From: Qipengyuania sp. SS22
Lineage (GTDB): Bacteria > Pseudomonadota > Alphaproteobacteria > Sphingomonadales > Sphingomonadaceae
Direction: 5' to 3'
NCBI RefSeq assembly: GCF_025736935.1
Contig: NZ_CP107048.1
Location: 2,555,501-2,619,500, forward strand
DNA: 64,000 bases
Part shown: one piece after another, positions 17,511 to 26,273 of the stretch
Layout: every line of letters starts with the position of its first letter
Position numbering within the stretch: the first letter of the stretch is position 1
Translations under genes and position numbers: made by a program
Notes under the pieces: generated by a model
What the model saw: the letters and a program-made list of their open reading frames with translations, nothing else
What the model was told of the DNA's origin: nothing
The model's database searches: none

Positions 17511-18383
17511 ATGACCGACTGGACCCAGCAGACCGAGACCGCCCGCGCCTGGTTCGAAAGCCTGCGCGACCGCATCTGCACCGAATTCGAAGCCATCGAG
17601 CGCGAAGCGGGCAGCGATGCCGGCTTCCAGTACGACAGCTGGAGCCGCGAAGAGGAAAACAATGCCGATCCCGGCGGCGGGACGCGCGGCTTGATGAAGG
17701 GCAAGGTGTTCGAAAAGGTCGGCGTCAACGTCTCGACCGTGCGCGGCAATTTCGCGCAGGAATTCGCCGCCACGATCAATGGCGCCAGCGCGGACAGCCC
17801 GGGCTTCACCGCCACCGGCATCAGCCTGGTCGCGCATATGGCCAATCCGCATGTGCCCGCAGTGCATATGAACACGCGCTTCCTGACTACCGGCAAGGCG
17901 TGGTTCGGCGGCGGGGCGGATCTCAATCCGCCGATCCCCTATGCCGAGGACACGGACGAATTCCACGCCTGTTTCCGCGCGGCCTGTGCGGCGCACAACC
18001 CGACCTATTACGAACGATTCAAGAAGTGGGCCGACGACTATTTCTACATCCCCCACCGCGGCGTGCACCGCGGCGTGGGCGGGATATTCTACGACCACCT
18101 CGAATGTGAAGATCCTGCTATCGACGAAGGGGCCGCGTTCGACCGTAATCTCGCTTTCACCAAGGATGTGGGCGAGGCTTTTCTCGATATCTTCCCCAAG
18201 CTGGTGCGCCGGCGGATGGAGAGCGATTTCACTGATGCCGACAAGCTGACCCAGCTCGAATGGCGCGGGCGCTATGCCGAGTTCAATCTCGTCTATGACC
18301 GCGGCACGCTGTTCGGCCTCAAGACCGGCGGCAATATCGACGCGATTCTGATGAGCCTGCCCCCCGAAGCGGTGTGGAGCTGA
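17511..18383 (+). CDS. hemF: oxygen-dependent coproporphyrinogen III oxidase
   Basis: A 290-residue aerobic haem biosynthesis enzyme that converts coproporphyrinogen III to protoporphyrinogen IX using O2. Conserved blocks include DPGGGTRGLMKGKVFEKVGVN, HMNTRFLTTGKAWFGGGADL, the FYIPHRGVHRGVGGIFYDHL active-site region, RGRYAEFNLVYDRGTLFGL and the ending ILMSLPPEAVW. Length and motifs are standard. It is transcribed away from pdeM and followed by a monocistronic M1 peptidase gene. Confidence 0.97.
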   Translation: MTDWTQQTETARAWFESLRDRICTEFEAIEREAGSDAGFQYDSWSREEENNADPGGGTRGLMKGKVFEKVGVNVSTVRGNFAQEFAATINGASADSPGFTATGISLVAHMANPHVPAVHMNTRFLTTGKAWFGGGADLNPPIPYAEDTDEFHACFRAACAAHNPTYYERFKKWADDYFYIPHRGVHRGVGGIFYDHLECEDPAIDEGAAFDRNLAFTKDVGEAFLDIFPKLVRRRMESDFTDADKLTQLEWRGRYAEFNLVYDRGTLFGLKTGGNIDAILMSLPPEAVWS

Positions 18384-18459
18384 ACCGGCCACGCGCCCAA
18401 GCACTGCAAAAATAGACAAATAGCCGGGTCGCGTATCCGGCCTTCACCGGAGACCTTTC

Positions 18460-20364
18460 ATGCGTAAATTCGCCGCCCCGCTCGCCCTATTGCTCGCCAG
18501 CACCGCCTGTACCACGATGGAAGCGGCGCCCGCGCCGGTGGCTGCGGCAGCGGACCGTATGGTTTCGCCGATCCTGACCTCGCCCGAGGCAGTCGATACA
18601 CTGACCCATGCGCAGCCGCAGGTCGCGCGGGTGACGCATGTCGCGCTCGATCTGGACCTCGATTTCGACGCCAAGCGCGTCGGCGGGACGGCGCAGCTGA
18701 CCGTGTTGGCCGCGCCGGGGGCCGAGGAGATCGTGCTCGACACCAACGGGCTTGAGATCGCGCAGGTCACCGACGGGCAGGGCCGCGCGCTGTCCTATGC
18801 GGTGGGCGAGGCAGTAGCCGAAGGCGGCAAGGGCGCGCCGCTGACGATTCGGCTCGACGGGGCGGAGACGCTGCGCATTGCCTATCGCGCGCCCGCCGAT
18901 GCCAGCGCGCTGCAATGGCTCAGCCCGGAACAGACCAAGGGCGGGGAGCATCCCTTCCTCTTCAGCCAGGGACAGGCGATCCTCAACCGCAGCTGGATCC
19001 CGACGCAGGACAGCCCCGGCATCCGCCAGACGTGGGAAGCGCGGATCACCGCACCCGAGCCGCTCGATGTGGTAATGAGCGGCGTGCGCCAAGGCGAGCC
19101 CGAAGATCTGGGCGATGGTCGCCGTGCGTTCACCTTCGTGATGGACAAGCCGGTGCCGCCCTATCTCATCGCGCTGGCGGCGGGCGATATCGATTTCCGC
19201 GCGATCGGTCCGCGCACCGGCGTCTGGGCCGAACCCGCCACGCTCGACCGGGCATGGCGCGAAGTGAACGACACCGAGGAAATGGTCGTCGCGGCGGAGG
19301 AGCTCTACGGTGAATACCGCTGGGGCCGCTACGACATGATCGTGCTGCCGCCCGCCTTCCCCTATGGCGGGATGGAAAACCCGGTGATGACCTTCCTCAC
19401 CCCGACATTCATCGCGGGCGACCGGTCGAACAACGGCCTCGTCGCGCACGAACTGGCGCATAGCTGGTCGGGCAATCTCGTCACCAACGCCGTATGGGGA
19501 GACAGCTGGCTCAACGAGGGCGTGACCACCTATTTCGAGAACCGCATCGTCGAGGCGGTCTATGGCAAGCAGCGCGCCGAGCAGGAAGCCGCGCTGATGT
19601 TTGCCAATATCCAGGAAACGCTGGCCGAAGTGGGCGCGGATGCCCCCGGTACCGCGCTCAGCACCGATGGCGGCTACCAGCTCGGCAGCGCGATCGCTTA
19701 CGACAAGGGCGCGTTCTTCCTGCGCACGGTAGAAAGCGTGGTCGGCCGCGAGCGTTTCGATGCCTGGCTGCGCCAGTGGTTCGACAATCACGCGTTTCAG
19801 CCCGCTACCAGCGAGCTGTTCCTCGCGGACATGATGGAAAACCTGGTGCAGGGCGAGGCCGAGGCCGACCGGCTGCAACTCCGCGAATGGATCTTCGAGC
19901 CGGGCCTGCCCGCGAATGTCGCGCGGCCCGATCCGGCGGCCTTTGCCGCGGTCGATGCCGCGGTGTCCGCCTATGCCGCCGAGGGCACGATCCCGGACGG
20001 CTATGCGCAGTGGAGCAGCGCCGAGCGCCAGCGCTTCCTCGACAACATCCCCAAGCAGCGCACCGCCGAGCAACTGGCCGCGCTAAACAAGGCGCTAGGC
20101 CTGTCGGGCACGGGCAATAACGAAGAGCTGTTCCTGTGGCTCGAACTGGCGCTCGCCAACCGCTACGAACCCGCGGTGCCGCAGGCGGAGGAATTCCTCG
20201 CCGAGGTCGGCCGCGCGAAATTCGTGCGCCCGCTGTTCCGGGTGCTGTGGGATCAGGACGAATGGGGCCGGCCGATCGCGCAGCGCATCTATGCCGAGAC
20301 CCGCGGCCGCTACCACGCGGTAACGCGCGGCGGGGTCGACCGCATTCTCGGGACCGAGGGCTAA
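18460..20364 (+). CDS. exported M1-family metallopeptidase
   Basis: A 634-residue aminopeptidase of the M1 family, leukotriene-A4-hydrolase-like branch. The N-terminus (MRKFAAPLALLLASTACTTM) is an export signal with a possible though atypical lipobox. The exopeptidase loop is YGGMENPVMTF, zinc is held by VAHELAHSW and the downstream Glu in WLNEGVTTYFE, and an armadillo-like C-terminal region covers about residues 490-634. It is likely periplasmic or outer-membrane attached, feeding on peptides. Its stop is 1 nt from the convergent fumC stop. Confidence 0.92.
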   Translation: MRKFAAPLALLLASTACTTMEAAPAPVAAAADRMVSPILTSPEAVDTLTHAQPQVARVTHVALDLDLDFDAKRVGGTAQLTVLAAPGAEEIVLDTNGLEIAQVTDGQGRALSYAVGEAVAEGGKGAPLTIRLDGAETLRIAYRAPADASALQWLSPEQTKGGEHPFLFSQGQAILNRSWIPTQDSPGIRQTWEARITAPEPLDVVMSGVRQGEPEDLGDGRRAFTFVMDKPVPPYLIALAAGDIDFRAIGPRTGVWAEPATLDRAWREVNDTEEMVVAAEELYGEYRWGRYDMIVLPPAFPYGGMENPVMTFLTPTFIAGDRSNNGLVAHELAHSWSGNLVTNAVWGDSWLNEGVTTYFENRIVEAVYGKQRAEQEAALMFANIQETLAEVGADAPGTALSTDGGYQLGSAIAYDKGAFFLRTVESVVGRERFDAWLRQWFDNHAFQPATSELFLADMMENLVQGEAEADRLQLREWIFEPGLPANVARPDPAAFAAVDAAVSAYAAEGTIPDGYAQWSSAERQRFLDNIPKQRTAEQLAALNKALGLSGTGNNEELFLWLELALANRYEPAVPQAEEFLAEVGRAKFVRPLFRVLWDQDEWGRPIAQRIYAETRGRYHAVTRGGVDRILGTEG

Positions 20365-20365
20365 G

Positions 20366-21751
20366 TCACACCATATCGGCGGGGCGGACGAGGCGGTCGA
20401 AGGTCGGCTCGTCCACCAGCCCCAGCTCGAGGCTCGCCTGCTTGAGCGTCTGGCCGGTCTGGTGCGCATGCTTGGCGATCTTGGCGGCATTGTCGTAGCC
20501 GATCTCCGGCGCCAATGCCGTTACCAGCATCAAGGAGCGTTCGACCAGCGCGGCGATCTGTTCAATGTTCGCCTCGATCCCCTCGACGCAGCGGACGGCA
20601 AAGCCCTCCATCCCGATTGCGAGCAATTCGACCGAGCGGATCACGTTCGATCCAATCAGCGGCATGAACACGTTGAGCTCGAAATGGCCCTGCATTCCGC
20701 CCACCGTCACCGCCTGGTGATTGCCGATCACCTGGCCTGCGACCATGGTCAGCATCTCGCATTGGGTCGGGTTGACCTTGCCCGGCATGATCGAGCTGCC
20801 CGGTTCGTTTGCGGGTAGCGACAGTTCACCAAGGCCCGAGCGCGGACCCGAAGCGAGGAAGCGGATATCGTTGGCGATCTTGTTGAGCGCCACTGCGAGT
20901 GTGTTGAGCGCGCCCGAGAAGGACACCAGCCCGTCCTTTGCAGCGAGCTGTTCGAAGGTGTTGGGGGCAGGCTCGAAGGCAAAGCCGGTGATGTCGCTGA
21001 TCGCGCCAGCCATATCCGCAGCCCAGCCATCCGGCGCATTGAGCCCGGTGCCGACCGCGGTGCCGCCGATCGCGAGCTTGCGGATGTCGTTCTCCAATGC
21101 GCCCTCGATCCGCACCCGGCAGCTTTTCAGCTGCGCGACATAGCCGGAGAATTCCTGCCCCAGCGTCAGCGGGGTGGCGTCCTGCGTATGCGTGCGGCCG
21201 ATCTTGACGATATCGGCAAAGGCCAGCGCCTTGGCATCGAGTGCTGCGGCCAGCCGGTCGAGCGCGGGCAACAGCGCATCGCGCGACGTTAGCGCCGTGG
21301 CGATATGCAGTGCGGTGGGAAAGCTGTCGTTCGAGCTTTGCGACCGGTTTACATGGTCATTGGGATGGACCGGCTCCTTCCCGCCTCGGGTGCCCGCCAG
21401 CGCTTCGTTGGCGATCCCGGCAATGACCTCGTTGACGTTCATATTGGTTTGAGTCCCGCTGCCGGTCTGGAAGATGGTCAGTGGAAACTGGTTGTCATAA
21501 TCGCCTGCGCGGATCGCTGTGGCGGCGCGCTCGATCGCATCGGCAAGCGGTGCCTCCAGCCCGTGCTGGCGATTGATCCGCGCGGCAGCCTGTTTGACCG
21601 TCGCTTGCGCGTGGACGATCTGGATAGGCATGCGCTGGTGCGCGGGGAAAGGGAAATTTTCCAGGCTGCGCTGCGTCTGCGCGCCCCAGTAGGCGTCGGC
21701 AGGAACTTCGATGGGACCGATGGAATCGGTTTCGGTGCGCGTGTCGGTCAT
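20366..21751 (-). CDS. fumC: class II fumarate hydratase
   Basis: A 461-residue homotetrameric fumarase of the TCA cycle, hydrating fumarate to L-malate. Family blocks are IEVPADAYWGAQTQRSLENF, FQTGSGTQTNMNVNEVI, HPNDHVNRSQSSNDSFPTALH, KIGRTHTQDATPLTLGQEF and the lyase signature GSSIMPGKVNPTQCE with the catalytic Ser loop. The ATG at 21751 begins MTDTRTETDSIGPIEVPADA. An in-frame extension to 22021 overlaps the divergent rsh gene and is rejected. Confidence 0.97.
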   Translation of the reverse strand: MTDTRTETDSIGPIEVPADAYWGAQTQRSLENFPFPAHQRMPIQIVHAQATVKQAAARINRQHGLEAPLADAIERAATAIRAGDYDNQFPLTIFQTGSGTQTNMNVNEVIAGIANEALAGTRGGKEPVHPNDHVNRSQSSNDSFPTALHIATALTSRDALLPALDRLAAALDAKALAFADIVKIGRTHTQDATPLTLGQEFSGYVAQLKSCRVRIEGALENDIRKLAIGGTAVGTGLNAPDGWAADMAGAISDITGFAFEPAPNTFEQLAAKDGLVSFSGALNTLAVALNKIANDIRFLASGPRSGLGELSLPANEPGSSIMPGKVNPTQCEMLTMVAGQVIGNHQAVTVGGMQGHFELNVFMPLIGSNVIRSVELLAIGMEGFAVRCVEGIEANIEQIAALVERSLMLVTALAPEIGYDNAAKIAKHAHQTGQTLKQASLELGLVDEPTFDRLVRPADMV

Positions 21752-21847
21752 GGCCTGTCGGGTCTCCGGATTGCTCGATGCCACAGGTAGGATCACGAGG
21801 CGTCGCTTGCCACCCGCGATCATGATCGCTGAAGATTTCATCTGTTC

Positions 21848-23968
21848 ATGTCCGGCAGGCGAACCTATCTCGAAGATATGCTGCGCCAGTACGAACTCGT
21901 AGAACGGGTCAAGGAATACGACCCAGATGCCGACGAGGCGATGCTGAACCGCGCCTATGTCTATACCGTGCAAAAGCACGGCACGCAGACCCGCGCGAGC
22001 GGCGATCCCTATTTCAGCCACCCGGTCGAAGTTGCCGGCTTGATGACCGACCTCAAGCTCGACCAGGAAACGATCGCCACCGCGCTACTGCACGATACGG
22101 TCGAAGATACGCTGGCGACGATCGACGATATCGAAAACCACTTCGGCAAGGATGTCGCGCGGCTGGTCGACGGGGTGACCAAGCTGTCCAAGATCGAGCA
22201 AATGCCCGAGAACGAGCGCGCGGCGGAGAACCTGCGCAAGTTCCTGCTGGCGATGAGCGAGGATATCCGTGTGCTGCTGGTCAAGCTGGGTGACCGGTTG
22301 CACAACATGCGCACGCTGCATTTCATCAAGAAACCCGAGAAGCGCCAGCGGATCGCGCGCGAGACGATGGATATCTACGCCCCGCTGGCCGAACGGATCG
22401 GGCTGTACGAATATATGCGCGAGATGCAGATGCTCGCCTTCGAGCAGCTCGAGCCCGAGGCTTACGAGACGATCACGCAGCGGCTCAACCAGATCCGCAG
22501 CGAGGATGGCGGACAGGTCGATGCGATCGCGCTCGACATGAAACACGCGTTGTCCGAGGCGGGCGTCACCACCGAAGTGTCGGGGCGCGAAAAACATCCC
22601 TATTCGATCTGGCGCAAAATGGCCGAACGGCATGTATCGTTCGAGCAGGTCACCGACATCATGGCCTTCCGCATCATCTGCGAGGATGTGGCCGACTGCT
22701 ATCGCACGCTGGGGGTCCTGCACACGACCTGGCAATTCCTGCCGGGCAAGTTCAAGGACTATATCTCGACGCCGAAGAACAACGGCTATCGGTCGCTGCA
22801 CACCTCGCTGATCTACGGCAAATCGATGCGTGTCGAAGTGCAGATCCGCACGCAAGAGATGCACCGCGTGAACGAGTTCGGCTTTGCCGCACACTGGGCG
22901 TACAAGCAGGACGACCGGCCCGACGGACAGGTCGGCTGGCTGCGCGACCTGATCGAGATCGTCGACGCGAGCCACGATCCCGAAGAATTGCTCGAACATA
23001 CGCGCCTGGCGATCTACCAGGATCGGATCTTCGCCTTTACCCCCAAGGGCGCGCTGTTCCAGCTGCCCAAGGGCGCGACCCCGGTCGATTTCGCCTTTGC
23101 CGTGCACACCGATCTGGGCGCACAGACAGTCGGTGCGAAGATCAACGGGCGGCACATGCCGCTGCGCACCCAGCTCAACAATGGCGACGTGGTCGAGATC
23201 ATCAAGAGCGACAATGCCGATCCGCAGCTGAGCTGGCTGGGCTTCGTCGTGACCGGCAAGGCACGCGCTTCGATCCGCCGCGCCGTGCGCCTCAAGGAAC
23301 GCGCCGAAGTGGCGGAAATCGGGCAGAAGCTGTTCGACGAGATCGCGCTGCGTGTGCCCGCCAAGATCGGCAAGAAGGCGCTGCGCGAGGCCTTGAAGCG
23401 GCTCGATATGGAAGAGGAGGAAGACCTCTATTACGCCATCGGTGCGGCCAAGATCGAGGATCGCGCCGTCATGGAAGCGCTGGTCCCCGGCTGCACCGCC
23501 GAGCTGGAAAACGAGCCCGACTGGGCCAAGAGCGGCAGGGCGCTGTCGATCCGCGGGCTTACCCCGGGGGTCGGCTTCCAGCTGGCCGAATGCTGCCACC
23601 CGGTCCCGGGCGACCGGATCGTGGGCCTGCGCAAACCCGGCGAAGGGGTCGAGGTCCATACGATCGACTGCAATCACCTCGCCAGCGGGATCGATAACGA
23701 CTGGCTCGACCTGTCGTGGGGCAAGCGCTCGCGCGGCGCGGTCGGGCGGCTGCGTGTCACGCTGTACGACCGGCCCGGCACGCTGGCCGAAATGGCGGGC
23801 ATCTTCGCGCAGAACCACGTCAATGTGACCAGCCTCGAGCAGACCCAGCTCGACCATCCCTTCACCACTTACGAGATCGACCTCGAAGTGCAGGACGTGC
23901 CGCACCTGACGCGCATTCTCAGCGCGCTCAGGGCCAGCGATTCGATCGCCCAGGCCGAGCGCGTATGA
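21848..23968 (+). CDS. rsh: bifunctional (p)ppGpp synthetase/hydrolase (Rsh)
   Basis: A 706-residue RelA/SpoT homologue with the full domain order. The HD hydrolase domain (about 30-190) contains SHPVEVAGLM, ATALLHDTVEDT and LVKLGDRLHNMRTL. The synthetase domain (about 235-350) contains GREKHPYSIWRKM and GYRSLHTSLIYG, followed by a TGS domain (IFAFTPKGALFQLPKGATPVDF) and a C-terminal ACT domain (RLRVTLYDRPGTLAEMAGIF). Both catalytic signatures are intact, so it should be the stringent-response enzyme that makes and degrades ppGpp. ATGs at 21848 and 21878 are both possible. It overlaps the next gene by 4 nt. Confidence 0.95.
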   Translation: MSGRRTYLEDMLRQYELVERVKEYDPDADEAMLNRAYVYTVQKHGTQTRASGDPYFSHPVEVAGLMTDLKLDQETIATALLHDTVEDTLATIDDIENHFGKDVARLVDGVTKLSKIEQMPENERAAENLRKFLLAMSEDIRVLLVKLGDRLHNMRTLHFIKKPEKRQRIARETMDIYAPLAERIGLYEYMREMQMLAFEQLEPEAYETITQRLNQIRSEDGGQVDAIALDMKHALSEAGVTTEVSGREKHPYSIWRKMAERHVSFEQVTDIMAFRIICEDVADCYRTLGVLHTTWQFLPGKFKDYISTPKNNGYRSLHTSLIYGKSMRVEVQIRTQEMHRVNEFGFAAHWAYKQDDRPDGQVGWLRDLIEIVDASHDPEELLEHTRLAIYQDRIFAFTPKGALFQLPKGATPVDFAFAVHTDLGAQTVGAKINGRHMPLRTQLNNGDVVEIIKSDNADPQLSWLGFVVTGKARASIRRAVRLKERAEVAEIGQKLFDEIALRVPAKIGKKALREALKRLDMEEEEDLYYAIGAAKIEDRAVMEALVPGCTAELENEPDWAKSGRALSIRGLTPGVGFQLAECCHPVPGDRIVGLRKPGEGVEVHTIDCNHLASGIDNDWLDLSWGKRSRGAVGRLRVTLYDRPGTLAEMAGIFAQNHVNVTSLEQTQLDHPFTTYEIDLEVQDVPHLTRILSALRASDSIAQAERV

Positions 23969-24327
23969 CCGGCGTGCTGGGCATCGACCATGTCCAGCTG
24001 GCTATGCCGCATGGCGGGGAAGACCGGGCCCGCGCTTTCTACACCCTTCTGCTCGGCATGCGTGAAGTGGCCAAGCCGTCCAACCTTTCCCCCGCCGGAT
24101 GCTGGTTCGAATGCGGAGCGGTGCAGCTACACCTAGGGGTCGACCCCGATTTCCGCCCGGCGCGCAAGGCGCATCCGGCGTTGCTGGTTGCCGATCTGGC
24201 CGATTTTCGCGCCAGGCTTTCGCAAGCGGGGTCAATCGTCAGGGAAGGCAAGCCGATCGCGGGCTATCACCGCTGCTTTACCGAAGACCCTTTCGGCAAC
24301 CGTATCGAGTTGATGCAGAAGCTCTAG
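23965..24327 (+). CDS. VOC-fold (glyoxalase-like) protein
   Basis: A 120-residue vicinal-oxygen-chelate family protein: LGIDHVQLAMPHGGEDRARA with the first metal-ligand His, a PARKAHPALLVADL middle, and TEDPFGNRIELMQ with the last Glu ligand. The substrate is not evident. Its ATG overlaps the rsh stop. Its TAG stop lies in the palindrome CTAG (24324-24327), which also forms the stop of the convergent DUF1905 gene. Confidence 0.85.
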   Translation: MTGVLGIDHVQLAMPHGGEDRARAFYTLLLGMREVAKPSNLSPAGCWFECGAVQLHLGVDPDFRPARKAHPALLVADLADFRARLSQAGSIVREGKPIAGYHRCFTEDPFGNRIELMQKL

Positions 24328-24641
24328 ACAGGTCGCAGCGTGACCGCGACCGGATCACCCTCGGCGAGTTTCTCGGCCTTGCGCACCGGCGCCTTGACCG
24401 GCAGCATCCAGCCGCCCTCATCGTGCGGAAAGCATGATGTTTGCCAGACGGTTTTCCCGATGCATGCCTCGACCTTGAGCGAGCGGAAGCCGCGCTGGCC
24501 CCCCAGTTCGAGCCGCCGCATCGCTTCGGTTGCCGACAGCTCCTCGCCAGCATCGCCGTCCAGGGTCACGAAGAACCAGCTGACGCCGTTCTTCGCGGTC
24601 CACCGCCACAGCGGCGCGGTGACGGATACACTCTCGCTCAA
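24324..24641 (-). CDS. DUF1905 domain protein
   Basis: A 105-residue small cytoplasmic protein with the DUF1905 pattern: an N-terminal APLWRWTAKNGVSWFFVTLD, central RGFRSLKVEACIGKTVWQTS and end GDPVAVTLRPV. The family is a small beta-barrel of unknown function, often found as part of YdeI-like proteins. The ATG overlaps the stop of the upstream cyclophilin gene by 4 nt, so the two form one unit. Confidence 0.85.
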   Translation of the reverse strand: MSESVSVTAPLWRWTAKNGVSWFFVTLDGDAGEELSATEAMRRLELGGQRGFRSLKVEACIGKTVWQTSCFPHDEGGWMLPVKAPVRKAEKLAEGDPVAVTLRPV

Positions 24642-25624
24642 TCGGCCATCTGGCGCACGGGCACCGGAATGTTGCAGATATCCGCGCCGCCTGCGGCATG
24701 GATGAAGAACGGGTCGCGGCGGTTGGCGCGCGCTTCGGCATATCGCGCGAAGGTTTCGCCTTCAGTGGACAGATATTCGAACGCAGGACGCTGCGCTGCG
24801 GGCAGGTCGCTGGCGACGCGGACCGAACGGATCGGCATACGCTTGCCCGCCTCCTCGGCAGTGTAGAAGCCCAGCGCACCCGAACCGCGCGGCAGCGAAG
24901 ACAAGTGCTCCATCCCTTTCAAGATGCGACCGACCAGCGCGATATTGCGGTCGAGATGGCGCGGTGCATGGCCGATCACGGTGTAGAGCTCTGCGCCCGA
25001 TCCGGTGTCGGGCGAATAGCCGCGTCCAACGCCGACCATGCCGTAGCAGTGGACGGGAAAGCTGCGCACAACTTTGGTGTTTTCGGCAATCTCGATACCG
25101 ATGGGCCACCCTTCGGAGAAGGTTGCGATGGCAGCATAACTGTCACTGAGAGCCGGTTTCGGATGCCAAAGCACGATCGCGTCTTCATCGGATTCTGCCC
25201 CACGGGCCGAGTTCACATAATCGCTTTCTGGCATGGTCCGGAGACCTTCCGGCAGCGGTTTAGCCTCGCCCTCAGCCTCGGGATTGTCGTAATTGGGATC
25301 GCCCCATTGGACGACGTAATTGTCCTGCACGCGGTTGATCGTGATGCCGTCATACCATTCGGCGCGCGCTAGCGTGCGGATGTTCTCGACCCAGCCTTGC
25401 GAGAACGGTTCGGGCATCAGCTGGATCACCACCTGACGCGCGCTGCCGTCCGTTGCCGGTGCGAGCGTCATCACCAGCAGGTCCTCGGGCGCGATGTCGA
25501 CCCATGCATCGCGCGGGGCCTCGGCAACGATCTGGCCCGGGGACGGCGCGGCTGCCTCTTTCTGCGCCATCACGGGTGAACCCAGCGCAAGCAGCGCGGC
25601 GAGCGGGAGAAGCGATCTGGTCAT
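24638..25624 (-). CDS. exported cyclophilin-type peptidyl-prolyl isomerase
   Basis: A 328-residue protein with a signal peptide (MTRSLLPLAALLALGSPVMAQ). The cyclophilin-like domain spans about residues 55-280: ITINRVQDNYVVQWGDPN corresponds to the F-H-R-x-x-x-x-F-x-x-Q-x-G-D core with substitutions, and ELYTVIGHAPRHLDRNIALV and VGRILKGMEHLSSLPRG follow. It probably helps fold periplasmic or outer-membrane proteins. Some catalytic residues of canonical cyclophilins are altered, so isomerase strength is uncertain. It is the first gene of a unit with DUF1905. Confidence 0.85.
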   Translation of the reverse strand: MTRSLLPLAALLALGSPVMAQKEAAAPSPGQIVAEAPRDAWVDIAPEDLLVMTLAPATDGSARQVVIQLMPEPFSQGWVENIRTLARAEWYDGITINRVQDNYVVQWGDPNYDNPEAEGEAKPLPEGLRTMPESDYVNSARGAESDEDAIVLWHPKPALSDSYAAIATFSEGWPIGIEIAENTKVVRSFPVHCYGMVGVGRGYSPDTGSGAELYTVIGHAPRHLDRNIALVGRILKGMEHLSSLPRGSGALGFYTAEEAGKRMPIRSVRVASDLPAAQRPAFEYLSTEGETFARYAEARANRRDPFFIHAAGGADICNIPVPVRQMAD

Positions 25625-25725
25625 GGCGGAAGGGGTGCCACTCGCGCGGACAAAACGGAAGCCTTATCCGATCGTGGGGGAGGCCAGCGCAAGCGCGCGC
25701 CGCTGGCGCACTGAGTTGCATAACC

Positions 25726-25815
25726 AAAAACCCCCTCTCGCACATTGAAGGGGCGGGAGGGGGCTTCGAGACGGTGTTCGCAGGGGATGCCTGATCCGCG
25801 CAGCACCGTCGTTAA
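25726..25815 (-). ncRNA. candidate small RNA with intrinsic terminator
   Basis: On the minus strand a first hairpin (7-bp perfect outer stem, 25810-25804 with 25776-25770, and inner pairs 25800-25798 with 25781-25779) is followed by a second hairpin (CCCCCTC 25763-25757 with GAGGGGG 25737-25731) and a run of five T. The loop of the second hairpin is C-rich (CCGCCCCTTC), similar in spirit to anti-ribosome-binding-site loops of alphaproteobacterial small RNAs. It ends about 100 nt before the cyclophilin start. No gene lies on this strand upstream to need a terminator. The rest of the 25625-25965 gap shows nothing I recognise. Confidence 0.45.
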
Positions 25816-25965
25816 ACCGGCTTGTACCATGAAAAACGCCTGCCCGACCATCCCGGTTCCGCAGCGGCTTGCGATTCCCCTGCAGCGCCGCTAGACGCGC
25901 GCCTTCCTGTCAGCGCTATCGCCGCGCCCTCTGGGCGTCGGGATCGGTAGGCCGGACAGGAATGC

Positions 25966-26056
25966 GGAGCAGTGGCCGAGTGGTCGAAGGCGCACGCCTG
26001 GAAAGTGTGTATACGGTAACCCCGTATCGAGGGTTCGAATCCCTCCTGCTCCGCCA
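25966..26056 (+). tRNA. tRNA-Ser(GGA)
   Basis: A class II tRNA. The acceptor stem GGAGCAG (25966-25972) pairs with CTGCTCC (26046-26052), followed by G and an encoded CCA. The D-arm begins TGGCCGAGTGGT, the anticodon loop reads CTGGAAA giving GGA (Ser, codons UCC/UCU), a long variable arm follows, and the T-arm has GGTTCGAATCC. The long variable arm is diagnostic for Ser. Confidence 0.95.
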
Positions 26057-26169
26057 CCTTCTGCTACCAATTATCACGCTATCCCGCTTCTCGTCTGGAG
26101 AAGGGTGGCTGCGGCGTTACCCGCATTAGTGTTTCTCCAACCGCATACCGACCCTCTCACGCGCTGCGT

Positions 26170-26240
26170 AAATTGGTATGACAGAAGATAACCGATGGGT
26201 ATGTTATTACGGTTGACATATCTGGACTAGGCATTATCCC
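26170..26240 (+). promoter_or_regulatory. promoter and operator of the alginate TonB receptor
   Basis: A -35 TTGACA (26213-26218) with 16-nt spacing to TATCCC (26235-26240) lies about 34 nt before the receptor start. The half-operator AAATTGGTAT is at 26170-26179, and ATCTGGACT (26220-26228) sits inside the promoter spacer. The first element recurs before the regulator and the PL6 gene. The second recurs inverted before PL6 (30238-30246). The stretch 26057-26169 shows nothing else. Confidence 0.55.
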
Positions 26241-26273
26241 AAGCAACATAACAAAAACCCTTGGGAGGGAATT

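Noticed and set aside
25621..25851. 76-codon minus-strand frame over the candidate small RNA
   Set aside because: It runs through both hairpins and the terminator T-run into the cyclophilin start, so RNA structure explains the sequence better than coding.
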